Of a DNA stretch of 64,000 nt, positions 46,342 through 56,804 are shown in pieces. The position numbers and the translations under genes are program-made. The stretch is from Sulfitobacter alexandrii (lineage in GTDB: Bacteria > Pseudomonadota > Alphaproteobacteria > Rhodobacterales > Rhodobacteraceae): the NCBI RefSeq assembly GCF_001886735.1, contig NZ_CP018076.1, positions 1,736,001-1,800,000 on the forward strand. Direction: 5' to 3'. The notes beneath the pieces are model-generated. The model did no database searches and had not been told where the DNA came from. It saw only the letters and a program-made list of their open reading frames with translations. Numbering within the stretch: position 1 is the stretch's first letter; every line of letters begins with the position of its first letter.

Positions 46342-46527
46342 TCATGGGCCATCAAAGATCGGCATCAAACTGATCCGAAAGCTGTCAATGACGACCTTCC
46401 CCTCATCCCTGAAATTCACTGTCACCTTCCCGTCGATATTGCTTTGCACCTGTCCGACGCCCCAGTCGGGGCGGCCGGGATGCGTGACCAGCATGCCTGG
46501 GGTCAGCAGCGCGTTCAGATCGTCCAT
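46342..46527 (-). CDS. DUF3553 domain-containing small protein
   Basis: A 61-residue protein, MDDLNALLTPGMLVTHPGRPDWGVGQ followed by GKVTVNFRDEGKVVID, matching the DUF3553 beta-barrel fold seen in some UvrD-type helicase tails. An AAAGGA site precedes the ATG at 46527. It is divergent from chpT with 30 bases between start codons. Function unknown. Confidence 0.85.
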   Translation of the reverse strand: MDDLNALLTPGMLVTHPGRPDWGVGQVQSNIDGKVTVNFRDEGKVVIDSFRISLMPIFDGP

Positions 46528-46557
46528 GGAAGCGGTCCTTTCGGAGAGGATGGCATG

Positions 46558-47157
46558 ATGCGCGACACCCAAGTCGACCTGGCCGCCCTCATCGGAAGTC
46601 GTATCTGTCATGACGTGATATCGCCGATCGGCGCGATCAACAACGGTCTTGAACTGCTGCAAATGGCTGATGGCATGTCGGCGGGGCCGGAAATTTCGCT
46701 CATTCGCGAAAGCGTCGACAACGCCTCGGCGCGCATCCGGTTCTTTCGGGTCGCGTTCGGGGCGCCGGCCGAACAGATGCTCGGCCGGTCCGAGGTGCTG
46801 TCCATCCTCGGCGATCTCTATCGAAGCTCTCGTTTCAGCGTCGACTGGCAACTCGACGAACCGCAGGCGCGCGGTGCCGTCCAGCTTGCTTTCCTGTCGA
46901 TGCTCTGTCTCGAATCCGCCCTGCCGTTCGGGGGCGCGATGACCGTCACCAAGGACGCGCAGAAGTGGCGTCTTGTCGCCTCGGCGGACAAGATCAGGGT
47001 CGACAGGACCCTGTGGTCATTGCTGGCACCGGGCCGTTCGACGGCACGGGTGCAGCCCGCGCATGTGCAGTTCGCCATGCTGCCGATCTTTGCCGCCGAA
47101 CAGGGCCGTCAGCTTGCCCATCACGCGACGGACACGACGGTCACGATCGAATTCTAG
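46558..47157 (+). CDS. chpT: histidine phosphotransferase ChpT
   Basis: The ATG at 46558 (an adjacent ATG at 46555 is also possible) follows GGAGAGGA and gives 199 residues. The phospho-accepting His18 is in [24 protein letters not shown], in a two-helix hairpin, with a degenerate kinase-like C-terminal domain. ChpT relays phosphate from CckA to CtrA and CpdR, which in Rhodobacterales affects motility, gene transfer agents and cell cycle. Its stop overlaps the end of convergent proA. Confidence 0.93.
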   Translation: MRDTQVDLAALIGSRICHDVISPIGAINNGLELLQMADGMSAGPEISLIRESVDNASARIRFFRVAFGAPAEQMLGRSEVLSILGDLYRSSRFSVDWQLDEPQARGAVQLAFLSMLCLESALPFGGAMTVTKDAQKWRLVASADKIRVDRTLWSLLAPGRSTARVQPAHVQFAMLPIFAAEQGRQLAHHATDTTVTIEF

Positions 47158-48419
47158 CCGCGCACCGTGCCGTCGCCGGTCACGATGTACTTGAACGACG
47201 TGAGCTGGGCCGCGCCCACCGGACCGCGCGCGTGCATCTTGCCGGTGGCAATGCCGATCTCCGCGCCCATGCCGAATTCACCACCGTCCGCGAATTGCGT
47301 CGAGGCGTTGTGCATCAGGATGGCGGAATCGAGCCGCATCATGAAGGTTTCCACCGCGGCCGGGTCTTCGGTGACGATGCAATCCGTATGGCTGGACCCG
47401 TAGCGGCGAATATGGGCGATCGCATCTTCGACGTTTTCCACCACGCGGGCGGCCATGACCATGTCGAGGTACTCGCGACCCCAGTCGTCGTCCTGTGCGG
47501 GCACCGTCCCCTCGATTCCGGCGAGATCGGCATTCACGCGCATTTCGACGCCCGCATCCATCAGCGCGCGGATGATCCCCTTGCCGATGGTGTCGGCCAC
47601 GTCACGGTGGATCAGCAGGCATTCCGCCGCGCCACAGATGCCGGTGCGCCGGGTCTTGGCGTTCAGGACCACGCGCAGCGCCTTTTCGGGGTCCGCCGCC
47701 GCGTCGATGTAGATGTGCACGATCCCCTCCAGATGGGAGAATACCGGGACGCGCGCCTCGCGCTGGACCAGCCCCACCAGCCCCTTGCCCCCGCGCGGCA
47801 CGATCACGTCGATCAGGTCCGTCATCGTCAGCATCTCGGAAACCGCCGCACGGTCGCGGGTCGGCACCAGCTGCACCGCGTCCTCGGGCAAGCCTGCCTC
47901 ACGCAGCCCCTTCTGCAGGCAGGCATGGATCGCACGCGCGGAATGAAAGCTTTCCGAGCCCCCGCGCAATATGACGGCGTTCCCTGCCTTGAGGCAAAGC
48001 GCACCGGCATCCGCGGTGACGTTGGGACGGCTTTCGTAGATCACGCCGATCACGCCGAGCGGGGTCCGCACCCGCTTGATATGGAGACCCGAAGGACGGT
48101 CCCACTCCGCCAGTGTTTCACCCACCGGGTCGTCCTGCGCGGCCACGCTCCGCAAACCGTCCACCATGCCCTGAATGCGTGTCTCATCCAGCATCAGCCG
48201 GTCCATCATCGCGTCGGACAGCCCCTTGTCCCGGCCGAAGGCCAGATCCTTGGCGTTGGCCTCGAGGATGTCCGCCCGCGCGTCCCACACGGCATCCGCC
48301 GCGGCGGTCAGCGCCTGCGCCTTCAGCGCCGCCGAGACATAGGCAAGCTGCGCCGCGGCGGCCTTGGCACGCTGCCCGATCCCGGACATCAATTCGGAGA
48401 TATTTTCTTCGTCTTTCAT
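47154..48419 (-). CDS. proA: gamma-glutamyl phosphate reductase
   Basis: A 421-residue NADPH-dependent reductase of proline synthesis. Catalytic Cys is in [16 protein letters not shown]; other family stretches are [35 protein letters not shown] and [12 protein letters not shown]. It lies 33 bases after proB. Its last bases overlap the chpT stop on the other strand, so the two are convergent without room for a separate terminator. Confidence 0.96.
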   Translation of the reverse strand: MKDEENISELMSGIGQRAKAAAAQLAYVSAALKAQALTAAADAVWDARADILEANAKDLAFGRDKGLSDAMMDRLMLDETRIQGMVDGLRSVAAQDDPVGETLAEWDRPSGLHIKRVRTPLGVIGVIYESRPNVTADAGALCLKAGNAVILRGGSESFHSARAIHACLQKGLREAGLPEDAVQLVPTRDRAAVSEMLTMTDLIDVIVPRGGKGLVGLVQREARVPVFSHLEGIVHIYIDAAADPEKALRVVLNAKTRRTGICGAAECLLIHRDVADTIGKGIIRALMDAGVEMRVNADLAGIEGTVPAQDDDWGREYLDMVMAARVVENVEDAIAHIRRYGSSHTDCIVTEDPAAVETFMMRLDSAILMHNASTQFADGGEFGMGAEIGIATGKMHARGPVGAAQLTSFKYIVTGDGTVRG

Positions 48420-48452
48420 GGCCCTATGTCCACTTCTTAAAGTTTCTGACGA

Positions 48453-50602
<2,150 letters not shown>

Positions 50603-51145
50603 CTAGAGCTTGCGGCTATAAGTCCATGTGGGTACGGCAGCCTGACGGGCCACACAATAGGTTTCCGCATCGCCAAGATAGACGAAACCGGCGTTGGTCA
50701 GCACCTTGGCCGATGCGGGGTTGTCATGGAAGACAGAGGCGAACATCGCGGCATTTCCCTGGGGATTTGCCGAAACCAGCGCCTGAACGGCCTCGGACGC
50801 CAGGTGACTGTTCCAGTAGGCCGGTGCGACCCAGTAGCCGATTTCGGACTGGTTGCGATCCAGCCGGGTCAGGGAGATCACACCCATCACTTCCGAACCG
50901 CCGGTCTTGAGGCCATCCATTGCCCAGACGTCCTCCACCCTCGGGTCTGCCAGGGCGCGGGCGATAAACGCCTCGATGGTGCCGGGCGGCAGCGGATGCG
51001 GGATCGTTGCGGTGGTCAGGGCCACGCGCGGATCGCCGGCGAAGAACTCTATCAAACCCTTGTCCGACCGGCGCAGCGGGCGCAGATCGAACCGCGGAGT
51101 CGCGATCAGAGGTTGATTGGTGATCGTCTCCATTTGCATCGTCAT
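50603..51145 (-). CDS. GNAT family N-acetyltransferase (RimJ/RimL-like)
   Basis: A 180-residue acetyltransferase with ATPRFDLRPLRRSDKGLI at the N-terminus, the central SEIGYWVAPAYWNSHLASEAVQALV (motif A/B region) and NPASAKVLTNAGFVYLG. RimJ/RimL-like members acetylate protein N-termini or small amines. It lies 21 bases upstream of obgE in the L21-L27-Obg neighbourhood. Target unknown. Confidence 0.87.
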   Translation of the reverse strand: MTMQMETITNQPLIATPRFDLRPLRRSDKGLIEFFAGDPRVALTTATIPHPLPPGTIEAFIARALADPRVEDVWAMDGLKTGGSEVMGVISLTRLDRNQSEIGYWVAPAYWNSHLASEAVQALVSANPQGNAAMFASVFHDNPASAKVLTNAGFVYLGDAETYCVARQAAVPTWTYSRKL

Positions 51146-51166
51146 GTTCCTCCTCCGAACATCAAC

Positions 51167-51775
51167 TTAAACTGCCCGACCCGCGAACAGCACAAAAAGC
51201 ACCGACGCGACGGTAAGCGCGGCCAGTGTCCACATCAGATAAGGTTCGGCGGCCGTTCCCGCCACCGTCCGGGCCACGCCGTCACCGGCGAGGGTCCAGA
51301 GCGGATGCAGCAGGATCTGCACCCCCAACAGGATGACCGCGATCGTTGCCGTCGCTTCGAGCGGCGGCGTGCCGGGGGTCACGAAGGCGGTAAAGCCACC
51401 GATGATCATGGCCCAGGCCTTGGGATTGAGCGGATGCACGATCAGCCCGGGCAGAAATCCGGGCGGTGTTCCCACCTCTCGTCCCTGCCCCAGCCGCAGG
51501 TTCGCGACCTTCCATGCCAGCCAGAAGATATAGGCGGCGGAAGCATACTTGAGCACCGTGAAGACCCAGGGGGCGCGGTTGCTCAATTCCATCAGGCCGA
51601 AGCCGATGGGCCAGATCAGGAACTGCTTGCCCAGAGCGACCCCCGCGACGAATGGCAGGGCCGCCCGAAAGCCGAAGCGCGCCCCGGTGGCCATGAGGGC
51701 CATGTTCGCCGGACCCGGCGTGCCCACTTGGCTGGCGGCGAAGACGATGAAGGAGGTGGCGGCGACGGACATCAC
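51167..51775 (-). CDS. LysE family translocator
   Basis: A 202-residue membrane exporter with five to six helices. The family signature GTPGPANMALMATGARFGFRAALPF near the N-terminus and HPLNPKAWAMIIGGFTAF in the middle are clear. The family exports amino acids such as lysine, arginine or homoserine lactones. It overlaps the preceding GNAT gene by four bases, suggesting co-translation. Confidence 0.9.
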   Translation of the reverse strand: MMSVAATSFIVFAASQVGTPGPANMALMATGARFGFRAALPFVAGVALGKQFLIWPIGFGLMELSNRAPWVFTVLKYASAAYIFWLAWKVANLRLGQGREVGTPPGFLPGLIVHPLNPKAWAMIIGGFTAFVTPGTPPLEATATIAVILLGVQILLHPLWTLAGDGVARTVAGTAAEPYLMWTLAALTVASVLFVLFAGRAV

Positions 51776-52329
51776 GCGGCCTCCGGCTTGGCGAGGTCGT
51801 CGGCCAGCACGCCCATCAGCACGTCATCGTACCAGGTGTCGCCCACGCGCGTCGCGGCGCGCGCCCGGCCTTCCTCCGTGAAACCGGCCTTCCTGAAAGC
51901 ACCGATGGCGGCCTCGTTGTAGGACAGGACACGCGCGGAAACGCGGTGCAGTCCCAACCGCCCGAAGGCATGGGGCAGAACCAGCGAGATCGCGCGGGTT
52001 CCAAGCCCCTTTCCCAGCATCTTGCTGTCCAGAATCCCGACCGCCAGGGCTGCGCGCCCGTGGTGCGCCTCGTACGAATGCAGGCGCAGCGCGCCGATCA
52101 TCCGGCGCTTATGCTCGATCACCCATGCCCAGGGCTCGACCTCCTGCGCGTAGAGCCAGCGATCCGCCTGCGCGCGCGTCATCGCGGGAACGGTCGCGGG
52201 ATCCGCGCCGAACATATGGTGGATCGCAGGCGTATTTCCCAGCCGCAGCCGTGCCACGGCATCCTGCGCGCGGGGCGGACGCAGACGAACAACACCATCA
52301 CCGAGGACCGGACGCTGTGATGTGGACAT
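51772..52329 (-). CDS. GNAT family N-acetyltransferase
   Basis: The ATG at 52329 has AAAGGAG upstream and gives 185 residues. The acetyl-CoA-binding core reads LAVGILDSKMLGKGLGTRAISLVLPHAF, followed by RVLSYNEAAIGAFRKAGFTEEGRAR, typical of RimJ/RimL-like enzymes. Separated from rpmA by a strong hairpin terminator. Partner of the LysE gene by overlap; substrate unknown. Confidence 0.88.
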   Translation of the reverse strand: MSTSQRPVLGDGVVRLRPPRAQDAVARLRLGNTPAIHHMFGADPATVPAMTRAQADRWLYAQEVEPWAWVIEHKRRMIGALRLHSYEAHHGRAALAVGILDSKMLGKGLGTRAISLVLPHAFGRLGLHRVSARVLSYNEAAIGAFRKAGFTEEGRARAATRVGDTWYDDVLMGVLADDLAKPEAA

Positions 52330-52360
52330 GGCCCGCTCCTTTCTGGATCGCGGTCTGAAC

Positions 52361-52408
52361 AGGAAAAAGAAAAGGGACCGGCGTTTCCGCCGATCCCTGA
52401 ATTTTTTC
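52361..52408 (-). terminator. Rho-independent terminator after rpmA (bidirectional form)
   Basis: AGGGATCGGCG-gaaa-CGCCGGTCCCT on the minus strand is an 11-bp stem (one G-T) with a GNRA-like loop, followed by TTTTCTTTTTC. The other strand also ends in TTTTTT. It lies 19 bases after the rpmA stop and before the downstream GNAT gene. Confidence 0.85.
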
Positions 52409-52426
52409 AAAACTTGCGGGTACGGC

Positions 52427-52696
52427 TTACTCGGCGGCCTCCGCCGCTGGCAGGACCGAAATGAAGGTGCGGTTCTTGAGACCCTTGTGGAAGGTCACGG
52501 CGCCATCGACGGTCGCAAAGATCGTGTGATCCTTGCCCATGCCGACGCCATCGGCGGGCCAGAACTTGGTGCCGCGCTGACGCACGATGATGTTGCCCGG
52601 AACGACGGATTCGCCGCCGTATTTCTTGACGCCAAGGCGGCGACCAGCTGAGTCGCGCCCGTTACGGGATGAACCGCCTGCTTTCTTGTGTGCCAT
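52427..52696 (-). CDS. rpmA: 50S ribosomal protein L27
   Basis: An 89-residue L27 beginning [24 protein letters not shown], with the conserved [27 protein letters not shown] core and an alanine-rich tail. It lies 11 bases after rplU as in most bacteria. Confidence 0.98.
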   Translation of the reverse strand: MAHKKAGGSSRNGRDSAGRRLGVKKYGGESVVPGNIIVRQRGTKFWPADGVGMGKDHTIFATVDGAVTFHKGLKNRTFISVLPAAEAAE

Positions 52697-52707
52697 TTGG
52701 TCTCTCC

Positions 52708-53486
52708 TTAGCCTTTCGCCAGTTCCTTGGCCTGTGCGATCCAGTCTTCCCGACCGACACGACCCTTGAACGACAGTTTCTCTTCAATAGCTTCAACGTC
52801 CGCTTCTGTCCATGCGGCGATCTGCGCGAAGGTGGTGATGCCCTCGTTGTTCAGCTTCTCGACGATCACGGGACCGACGCCGGAAATCTGGGTCAGATCA
52901 TCACCCTCGGATTTCTTGGACTTGGCCGCTTTCTTTTCTGCCTTGGCAGGCGCTTCTTCCTTGGCGGCTTTCTTTTCCGCCTTGGCGGGCGCGTCAGCCT
53001 TCTTGGCCTTCACCGGCTTGGCGGATTTCTCCTGCGCCTCGCCCTCGGCAACGCGCTTCTTCATCTCGGCCTGATCGGCACGGTTCATGGTGTACCGCTC
53101 TTCCATCGCAGCGACGATGGACGCGCTGACCGACCCCGTGCCAACGGCGGCCTTGGCCTTGGACTTGCCCGCGCCGGAGGGCATGATGTCGCCGATCTTG
53201 ACCAGCGTCAGCTTCTGACGGTGGCCCTTGGTCCGCTTGGAAGAGTGCTTCCGGCGGCGCTTGACGAAGTGGATGACCTTCTCGCCCTTGATCTGGTCCA
53301 CGACCTCGGCTTCGACACCGGCGTCCTCGATCAGGGGGAGCCGACCTTGGGATCGTCGCCGCCCAGCATCAGCACTTCGTTGAAAATGACAGTTTCACCG
53401 GCATCTGCCGCAATACGTTCCACCCGCAGCATGTCGCCGGGGGCCACCTTGTATTGCTTACCGCCAGTCTTGATGACCGCAAACAT
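52708..53486 (-). CDS. rplU: 50S ribosomal protein L21, broken by an apparent one-base frameshift
   Basis: The ATG at 53486 starts [20 protein letters not shown], but the frame hits TGA after [10 protein letters not shown] at about 53331. The rest of L21 ([30 protein letters not shown]) continues in another frame to 52708. The shift falls at a run of five C on the coding strand (53338-53334); one more C would restore [14 protein letters not shown]. After the L21 core comes a Lys/Ala-rich linker and a helix-hairpin-helix domain ([20 protein letters not shown]), a long form of about 259 residues. Sequencing error is the simplest explanation, since a ribosomal protein is affected. Confidence 0.9.
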
Positions 53487-53629
53487 CGCGTCTTCCTTCA
53501 CTTTGCCGCGTTCTGTGGTCCCCTCTCGGGCGTTTCGGACCGGCATCGCAGCCGCGTCCACCTCGAACAGCGCGCCCTTGGGGCGTCATTGATACATTTC
53601 CCGCGCGAGCAGCCTCGCCGGGATGCGGG

Positions 53630-53658
53630 CTTATCGGGGTATCGCGGCCGCAAGTCAA
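53630..53658 (-). promoter_or_regulatory. sigma-70-type promoter of rplU-rpmA
   Basis: On the minus strand TTGACT (53658-53653) and GATAAG (53635-53630) are spaced by 17 bases. Transcription would start about 53623, leaving a leader of roughly 137 nt before rplU. Confidence 0.55.
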
Positions 53659-53678
53659 GCGGGTTTCGGCAGTTTTCC

Positions 53679-54491
53679 CTACAGTTCCTCTGCAGTCATG
53701 TTCAGCGCCACGGTGCGCCCCAGCGCATAGGATATATCCTCGTAGGCGGCACCGAACCCGGCAAATAGCGCGCGGTTGAGCGCCTGGCCCGCCGGCGTGG
53801 CGCCAAAATCGATATAACTTTGCAACTGCGCGTCCGAAAGCGGCGAATAGGCCATCAGAAGGTAGCCGTAGAGCCAGCTTTCCGTATCCTCGCGTATGGC
53901 ATCCGCCTCGGCGGCGGTGTCTGCAAGCATCTGGTCCTCGGTCGCATCGAGGGCATTGCCGTCTGCGAGGCCCCGCATGAACTGGTAGTTGGAGTTGAGC
54001 GCGGTGGCGACGTTGCGTTCCACCATGTCGCCCCCCGCGACCAGCAACCGCAGCATTTCCAGGCGCGGGTTAAGAGTTTCCGACAATTCGGCATAGCGCA
54101 GGCGCGCCGCCGCCTCCACGTCGGGCGCACGGATCGCCTCCCTCGCGGTATTTTCCAGCGTGACGATGCGTGTCCCGAGGTCGGAGGCGAAAAAGTCGAC
54201 CGCTTCTTCGAGCGTTTCGCCCTCCAGTTCCGCGTCGAGGGCGGTGCGCACGGACTCCACGATGCGGGCGGGGTCATAGATCGCCTCGACCTGCATCTGC
54301 CATCCGCCGCCGCCCTGCCCGTTCAGCATGTCGGCGTCGAGATCCTCGGCGCTGGCCAGCCCTTCCTCGCGCAGGATCGCCGCGACCTCTTCAAGGCGCA
54401 GGACATCCACAAGCACCGAAAGGCGCGCATCCGCATGGGCCGGCAGCGCAAGGGCCAGCAGCAGAGGCCAGAGCAGAAGCGCGCGCCGCAT
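53679..54491 (-). CDS. DUF2059 domain-containing exported protein (copy 2)
   Basis: About 270 residues with signal MRRALLLWPLLLALALPAHA. Helical, acidic protein with the DUF2059-type stretch ETLEEAVDFFASDLGTRIVTLENTAREA around residue 95-125. Its ATG shares one base with the stop of the preceding homologue (TGATG). The two proteins look like diverged tandem duplicates. Periplasmic; function unknown. Confidence 0.8.
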   Translation of the reverse strand: MRRALLLWPLLLALALPAHADARLSVLVDVLRLEEVAAILREEGLASAEDLDADMLNGQGGGGWQMQVEAIYDPARIVESVRTALDAELEGETLEEAVDFFASDLGTRIVTLENTAREAIRAPDVEAAARLRYAELSETLNPRLEMLRLLVAGGDMVERNVATALNSNYQFMRGLADGNALDATEDQMLADTAAEADAIREDTESWLYGYLLMAYSPLSDAQLQSYIDFGATPAGQALNRALFAGFGAAYEDISYALGRTVALNMTAEEL

Positions 54492-55336
54492 CACAGGTCG
54501 GTGCTTGGCTGCATGTCCGACAGCCGGGCCGCCACCGCTTCGAAACGGTTGGCCATGATCTCGTACTGGACCGCATTCATCAGGGCATAGACCTTCTGCA
54601 TCTTGGGGTGTTCCAGCGCTTCGGCATAGGCTTCCACCTCCTCGTCCGAAAAGGCCTGGTATGTATATGCGGCATTGGTGAGCGCGCTGGCGGCAATCGC
54701 GCTGCGCATCTCGTCCTCCTGCGCCCGCATGGCCTCGCGCAGGTCGGCCTCCTCCATCTGCAGTTCGATCACCCCTGCCGCTGCGGCAGCCATGAGGAAC
54801 CGCACCTGGACTTCCTGGATCGCCTTGAGCGACGCACCATCCGCGTCCGTGGCCGTGGTCAGCCGCTCCAGCAGGTCGATGCGCGGGCTGTCGATCCGCT
54901 GCAATCCCTGCATGATCGCCTCGCCGCTTTCGGTCTTGAGCCCGTCCTCTTCCTCCATGTGGCTGTCATTCTCGACCGCGACCAGCCGCTGACCGAGGTC
55001 TGTGGCATAGAAGTCGGCGGCATGGTCGAGCAGGTCGTCGGTCAGCGTTTCACCGAGAATGGTCAGCGCCATCTCGTGCATGATGTCCGTGGCGAAGACC
55101 TCGTTCACGAGCCGCGACCACTCCGAGCCAAAGGCATCGGCCTCGATTCCCAGCATGGCCGGGGCGTTGTCCGCGGACAGCCGTATGCTTTCGAGCGCCA
55201 CGTCGAAGCCCGTGACCTCGAGATATTCGCGCAGCTTCGCCTCGTCGGCGGCCTGCGCAGGCGGCGCCAAAGCGGCGACCATCAGCGCAAAGGCGGTTGT
55301 CAGGGTGAACAGGCTGTGGCGAAGGGCGGCGGGCAT
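54491..55336 (-). CDS. DUF2059 domain-containing exported protein (copy 1)
   Basis: The ATG at 55336 gives 281 residues with signal FTLTTAFALMVAALAPPAQA. DUF2059-like segments include LDHAADFYATDLGQRLVAVENDSH. The reading frame stays open upstream into the tRNA gene, but that part is not used. First of a tandem pair; transcribed away from the tRNA-Ser gene. Function unknown. Confidence 0.82.
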   Translation of the reverse strand: MPAALRHSLFTLTTAFALMVAALAPPAQAADEAKLREYLEVTGFDVALESIRLSADNAPAMLGIEADAFGSEWSRLVNEVFATDIMHEMALTILGETLTDDLLDHAADFYATDLGQRLVAVENDSHMEEEDGLKTESGEAIMQGLQRIDSPRIDLLERLTTATDADGASLKAIQEVQVRFLMAAAAAGVIELQMEEADLREAMRAQEDEMRSAIAASALTNAAYTYQAFSDEEVEAYAEALEHPKMQKVYALMNAVQYEIMANRFEAVAARLSDMQPSTDL

Positions 55337-55479
55337 GGGAGGATCCTTTCGTTCGTCTTCCCTGAACTTAGGCGCTCCTTTCGCAGCCGCAATGAAAATT
55401 CCCGTGTAGGGCATCTTCCCGCAGATGCCCTCTTGCCTGTGGGACGAAAGCCCACTAAACGGGCGCTCCAGACCCCCGC

Positions 55480-55569
55480 GGAGAGGTGCCGGAGTGGTCG
55501 AACGGGGCGGTCTCGAAAACCGTTGACCCTTCACGGGGTCCCAGGGTTCGAATCCCTGTCTCTCCGCCA
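55480..55569 (+). tRNA. tRNA-Ser (anticodon CGA)
   Basis: A complete class II tRNA: acceptor GGAGAGG pairs with the 3' TCTCTCC (one G-T), the anticodon loop CTCGAAA gives CGA, the variable arm is a GACCC/GGGTC stem, the T-arm is GGGTTCGAATCCC, and CCA is encoded. It marks the left end of an 88-bp duplication. Confidence 0.96.
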
Positions 55570-55571
55570 CT
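55484..55571 (+). repeat. direct repeat, left copy (tRNA-Ser sequence)
   Basis: An 88-bp block identical to 56587-56674 except for two adjacent bases (GG at 55536-55537, TT in the other copy). It covers all but the first four bases of the tRNA gene plus two bases beyond the CCA. Confidence 0.9.
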
Positions 55572-55745
55572 GATCTCTTAATATTTTCGTATATTTCAGG
55601 TCGTTACAGGATGTATAATTCGGACGCTTGAGATCTTGCCCACTCCCTGCGCACGGCGCGACCCCAGATCTTGACGGACAAACGGCCCCACTAACCTCAC
55701 GAAAGCGTGAGCAGCTAGGCCGCTATACTCTCAGTCTTTCCGCTC

Positions 55746-56342
55746 CTACTTTTGTTCTTTGTAATACTGCACTGCAGCGAATTCGCCGATCATCTGCCCA
55801 GCAACCCGCCCGCAGAAGTAGTTGCATATCTGGCGAAGCCGGGTGACACGCTGACGGTCCGTGCTTACCGAAAAGTTTTCGTAGTCTTCGGAGTTGATAC
55901 GCAGAATTTCATCCAGCCGTGCGCGATCCAGTTCGAATGTGTGCGCTATCTGATTTCGGAGCTTGTTCAAGCCTTCCACCGTGGGCAGCATGTGCGGGTC
56001 GTTTACCCCAAAACCCAAGAGGTAAGCTATCTCAAGCTTCTGAGCAAAACCTGCTTTAACATCCTTCACGGCAACATGCGTTGTTGCGTAGGCTCGGATA
56101 TACTGCAACAGGACGTGCTCAATGATCAAATGCGCCTTGAGTAGTGCGTATTCGATGTTCTGCGTGCGCGGAAACTTCTTCGTTAGCTGCTCAAGGTCTT
56201 CGGCAATCGCTTCTATCTCCGCTTCCCGTTCTTCCCGCGACGTGTAGTGGGCTACGGGATCAATCAAGAAACCGCCTTCTTTAAAGAAATTATGCGCAGT
56301 CTGCATGTTCGGCCTAGGGCGCTTGACTTGACGATACTTCAT
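55746..56342 (-). CDS. HEPN-like domain protein (possible RNase), islet cargo
   Basis: A 198-residue mostly helical protein. The segment LNKLRNQIAHTFELD has Arg129, Asn130 and His134, matching the HEPN ribonuclease pattern R-polar-x3-H, preceded by a long helix ALLKAHLIIEHVLLQYIRAY as in HEPN first helices. No signal peptide or membrane segment. Codon use is much less G+C-biased than neighbours, a sign of transfer. No nucleotidyltransferase (MNT) partner is adjacent. HEPN proteins commonly act in toxin-antitoxin or anti-phage systems; that role here is inferred. Confidence 0.6.
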   Translation of the reverse strand: MKYRQVKRPRPNMQTAHNFFKEGGFLIDPVAHYTSREEREAEIEAIAEDLEQLTKKFPRTQNIEYALLKAHLIIEHVLLQYIRAYATTHVAVKDVKAGFAQKLEIAYLLGFGVNDPHMLPTVEGLNKLRNQIAHTFELDRARLDEILRINSEDYENFSVSTDRQRVTRLRQICNYFCGRVAGQMIGEFAAVQYYKEQK

Positions 56343-56378
56343 TTTCGGACCCGATACATTCCTTTGCCTACCAATACC

Positions 56379-56585
56379 TCATCCTACGCTGAGCATTGAA
56401 AAAAGTACCGCCCCCGAAGGGACGGCAATTGCCCTTGGCACTAGGGATGGGTTGTCAGAGGTGTTCGCACAGGGCCGCGACGGTCTAAGCCCTTCCCCGG
56501 TCAGAACGTCCACAACGCTCTGGGAGGGCGACGACAGCGCCAGCGTCAGCACGTCGGGCAGATCCACCCCTAGCCGGTGCTCGAA
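56379..56585 (-). pseudogene. possible gene fragment cut by the tRNA-Ser repeat
   Basis: The minus-strand frame is open from the right repeat to 56379 and reads HRLGVDLPDVLTLALSSPS then VVDVLTGEGLRPSRP, with G+C-rich third positions as in the host genome, then becomes less convincing. The 5' part would lie within or beyond the repeat, so it looks truncated. I do not recognise the family. Confidence 0.3.
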
Positions 56586-56672
56586 TAGGTGCCGGAGTGG
56601 TCGAACGGGGCGGTCTCGAAAACCGTTGACCCTTCACGTTGTCCCAGGGTTCGAATCCCTGTCTCTCCGCCA
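56583..56672 (+). pseudogene. degenerate tRNA-Ser(CGA) copy
   Basis: The equivalent of the intact tRNA gene, with the 5' acceptor strand changed to GAATAGG (two mismatches against TCTCTCC) and the variable-arm stem broken by GG to TT. D-, anticodon and T-arms are intact and CGA is kept. Folding of a functional tRNA is doubtful. Confidence 0.75.
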
Positions 56673-56674
56673 CT
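56587..56674 (+). repeat. direct repeat, right copy (tRNA-Ser sequence)
   Basis: Matches 55484-55571 at 86 of 88 positions; sequence diverges immediately on both sides. Confidence 0.9.
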
Positions 56675-56804
56675 TTTCGGAATGTCCCCGGAAATCGGGT
56701 GCCAGACCGGAAATCGACGCGTCGTCGGCTTCAAACCGTCACCCGAGCGCCAAACTCCCGACCATATCTTTCTGCAATGTCGCGCCTTCTTGAAAGGCGC
56801 TGGC

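Larger units (their letters stand above)
55572..56586. mobile_element. putative tRNA-Ser-associated integrated remnant (1.0 kb)
   Basis: The stretch is flanked by the 88-bp tRNA-Ser direct repeats and is visibly less G+C-rich than its surroundings, especially 55570-56400. It carries one HEPN-type gene, a possible gene fragment and no integrase. Duplication of tRNA sequence is the usual scar of site-specific integration, so a decayed element is a reasonable inference. The repeat is longer than most att cores, so tandem tRNA duplication followed by insertion is an alternative. Confidence 0.5.

Noticed and set aside
56583..56672. Second functional tRNA-Ser gene
   Set aside because: Acceptor stem has two mismatches and the variable-arm stem is broken, so it is treated as a degenerate repeat copy.
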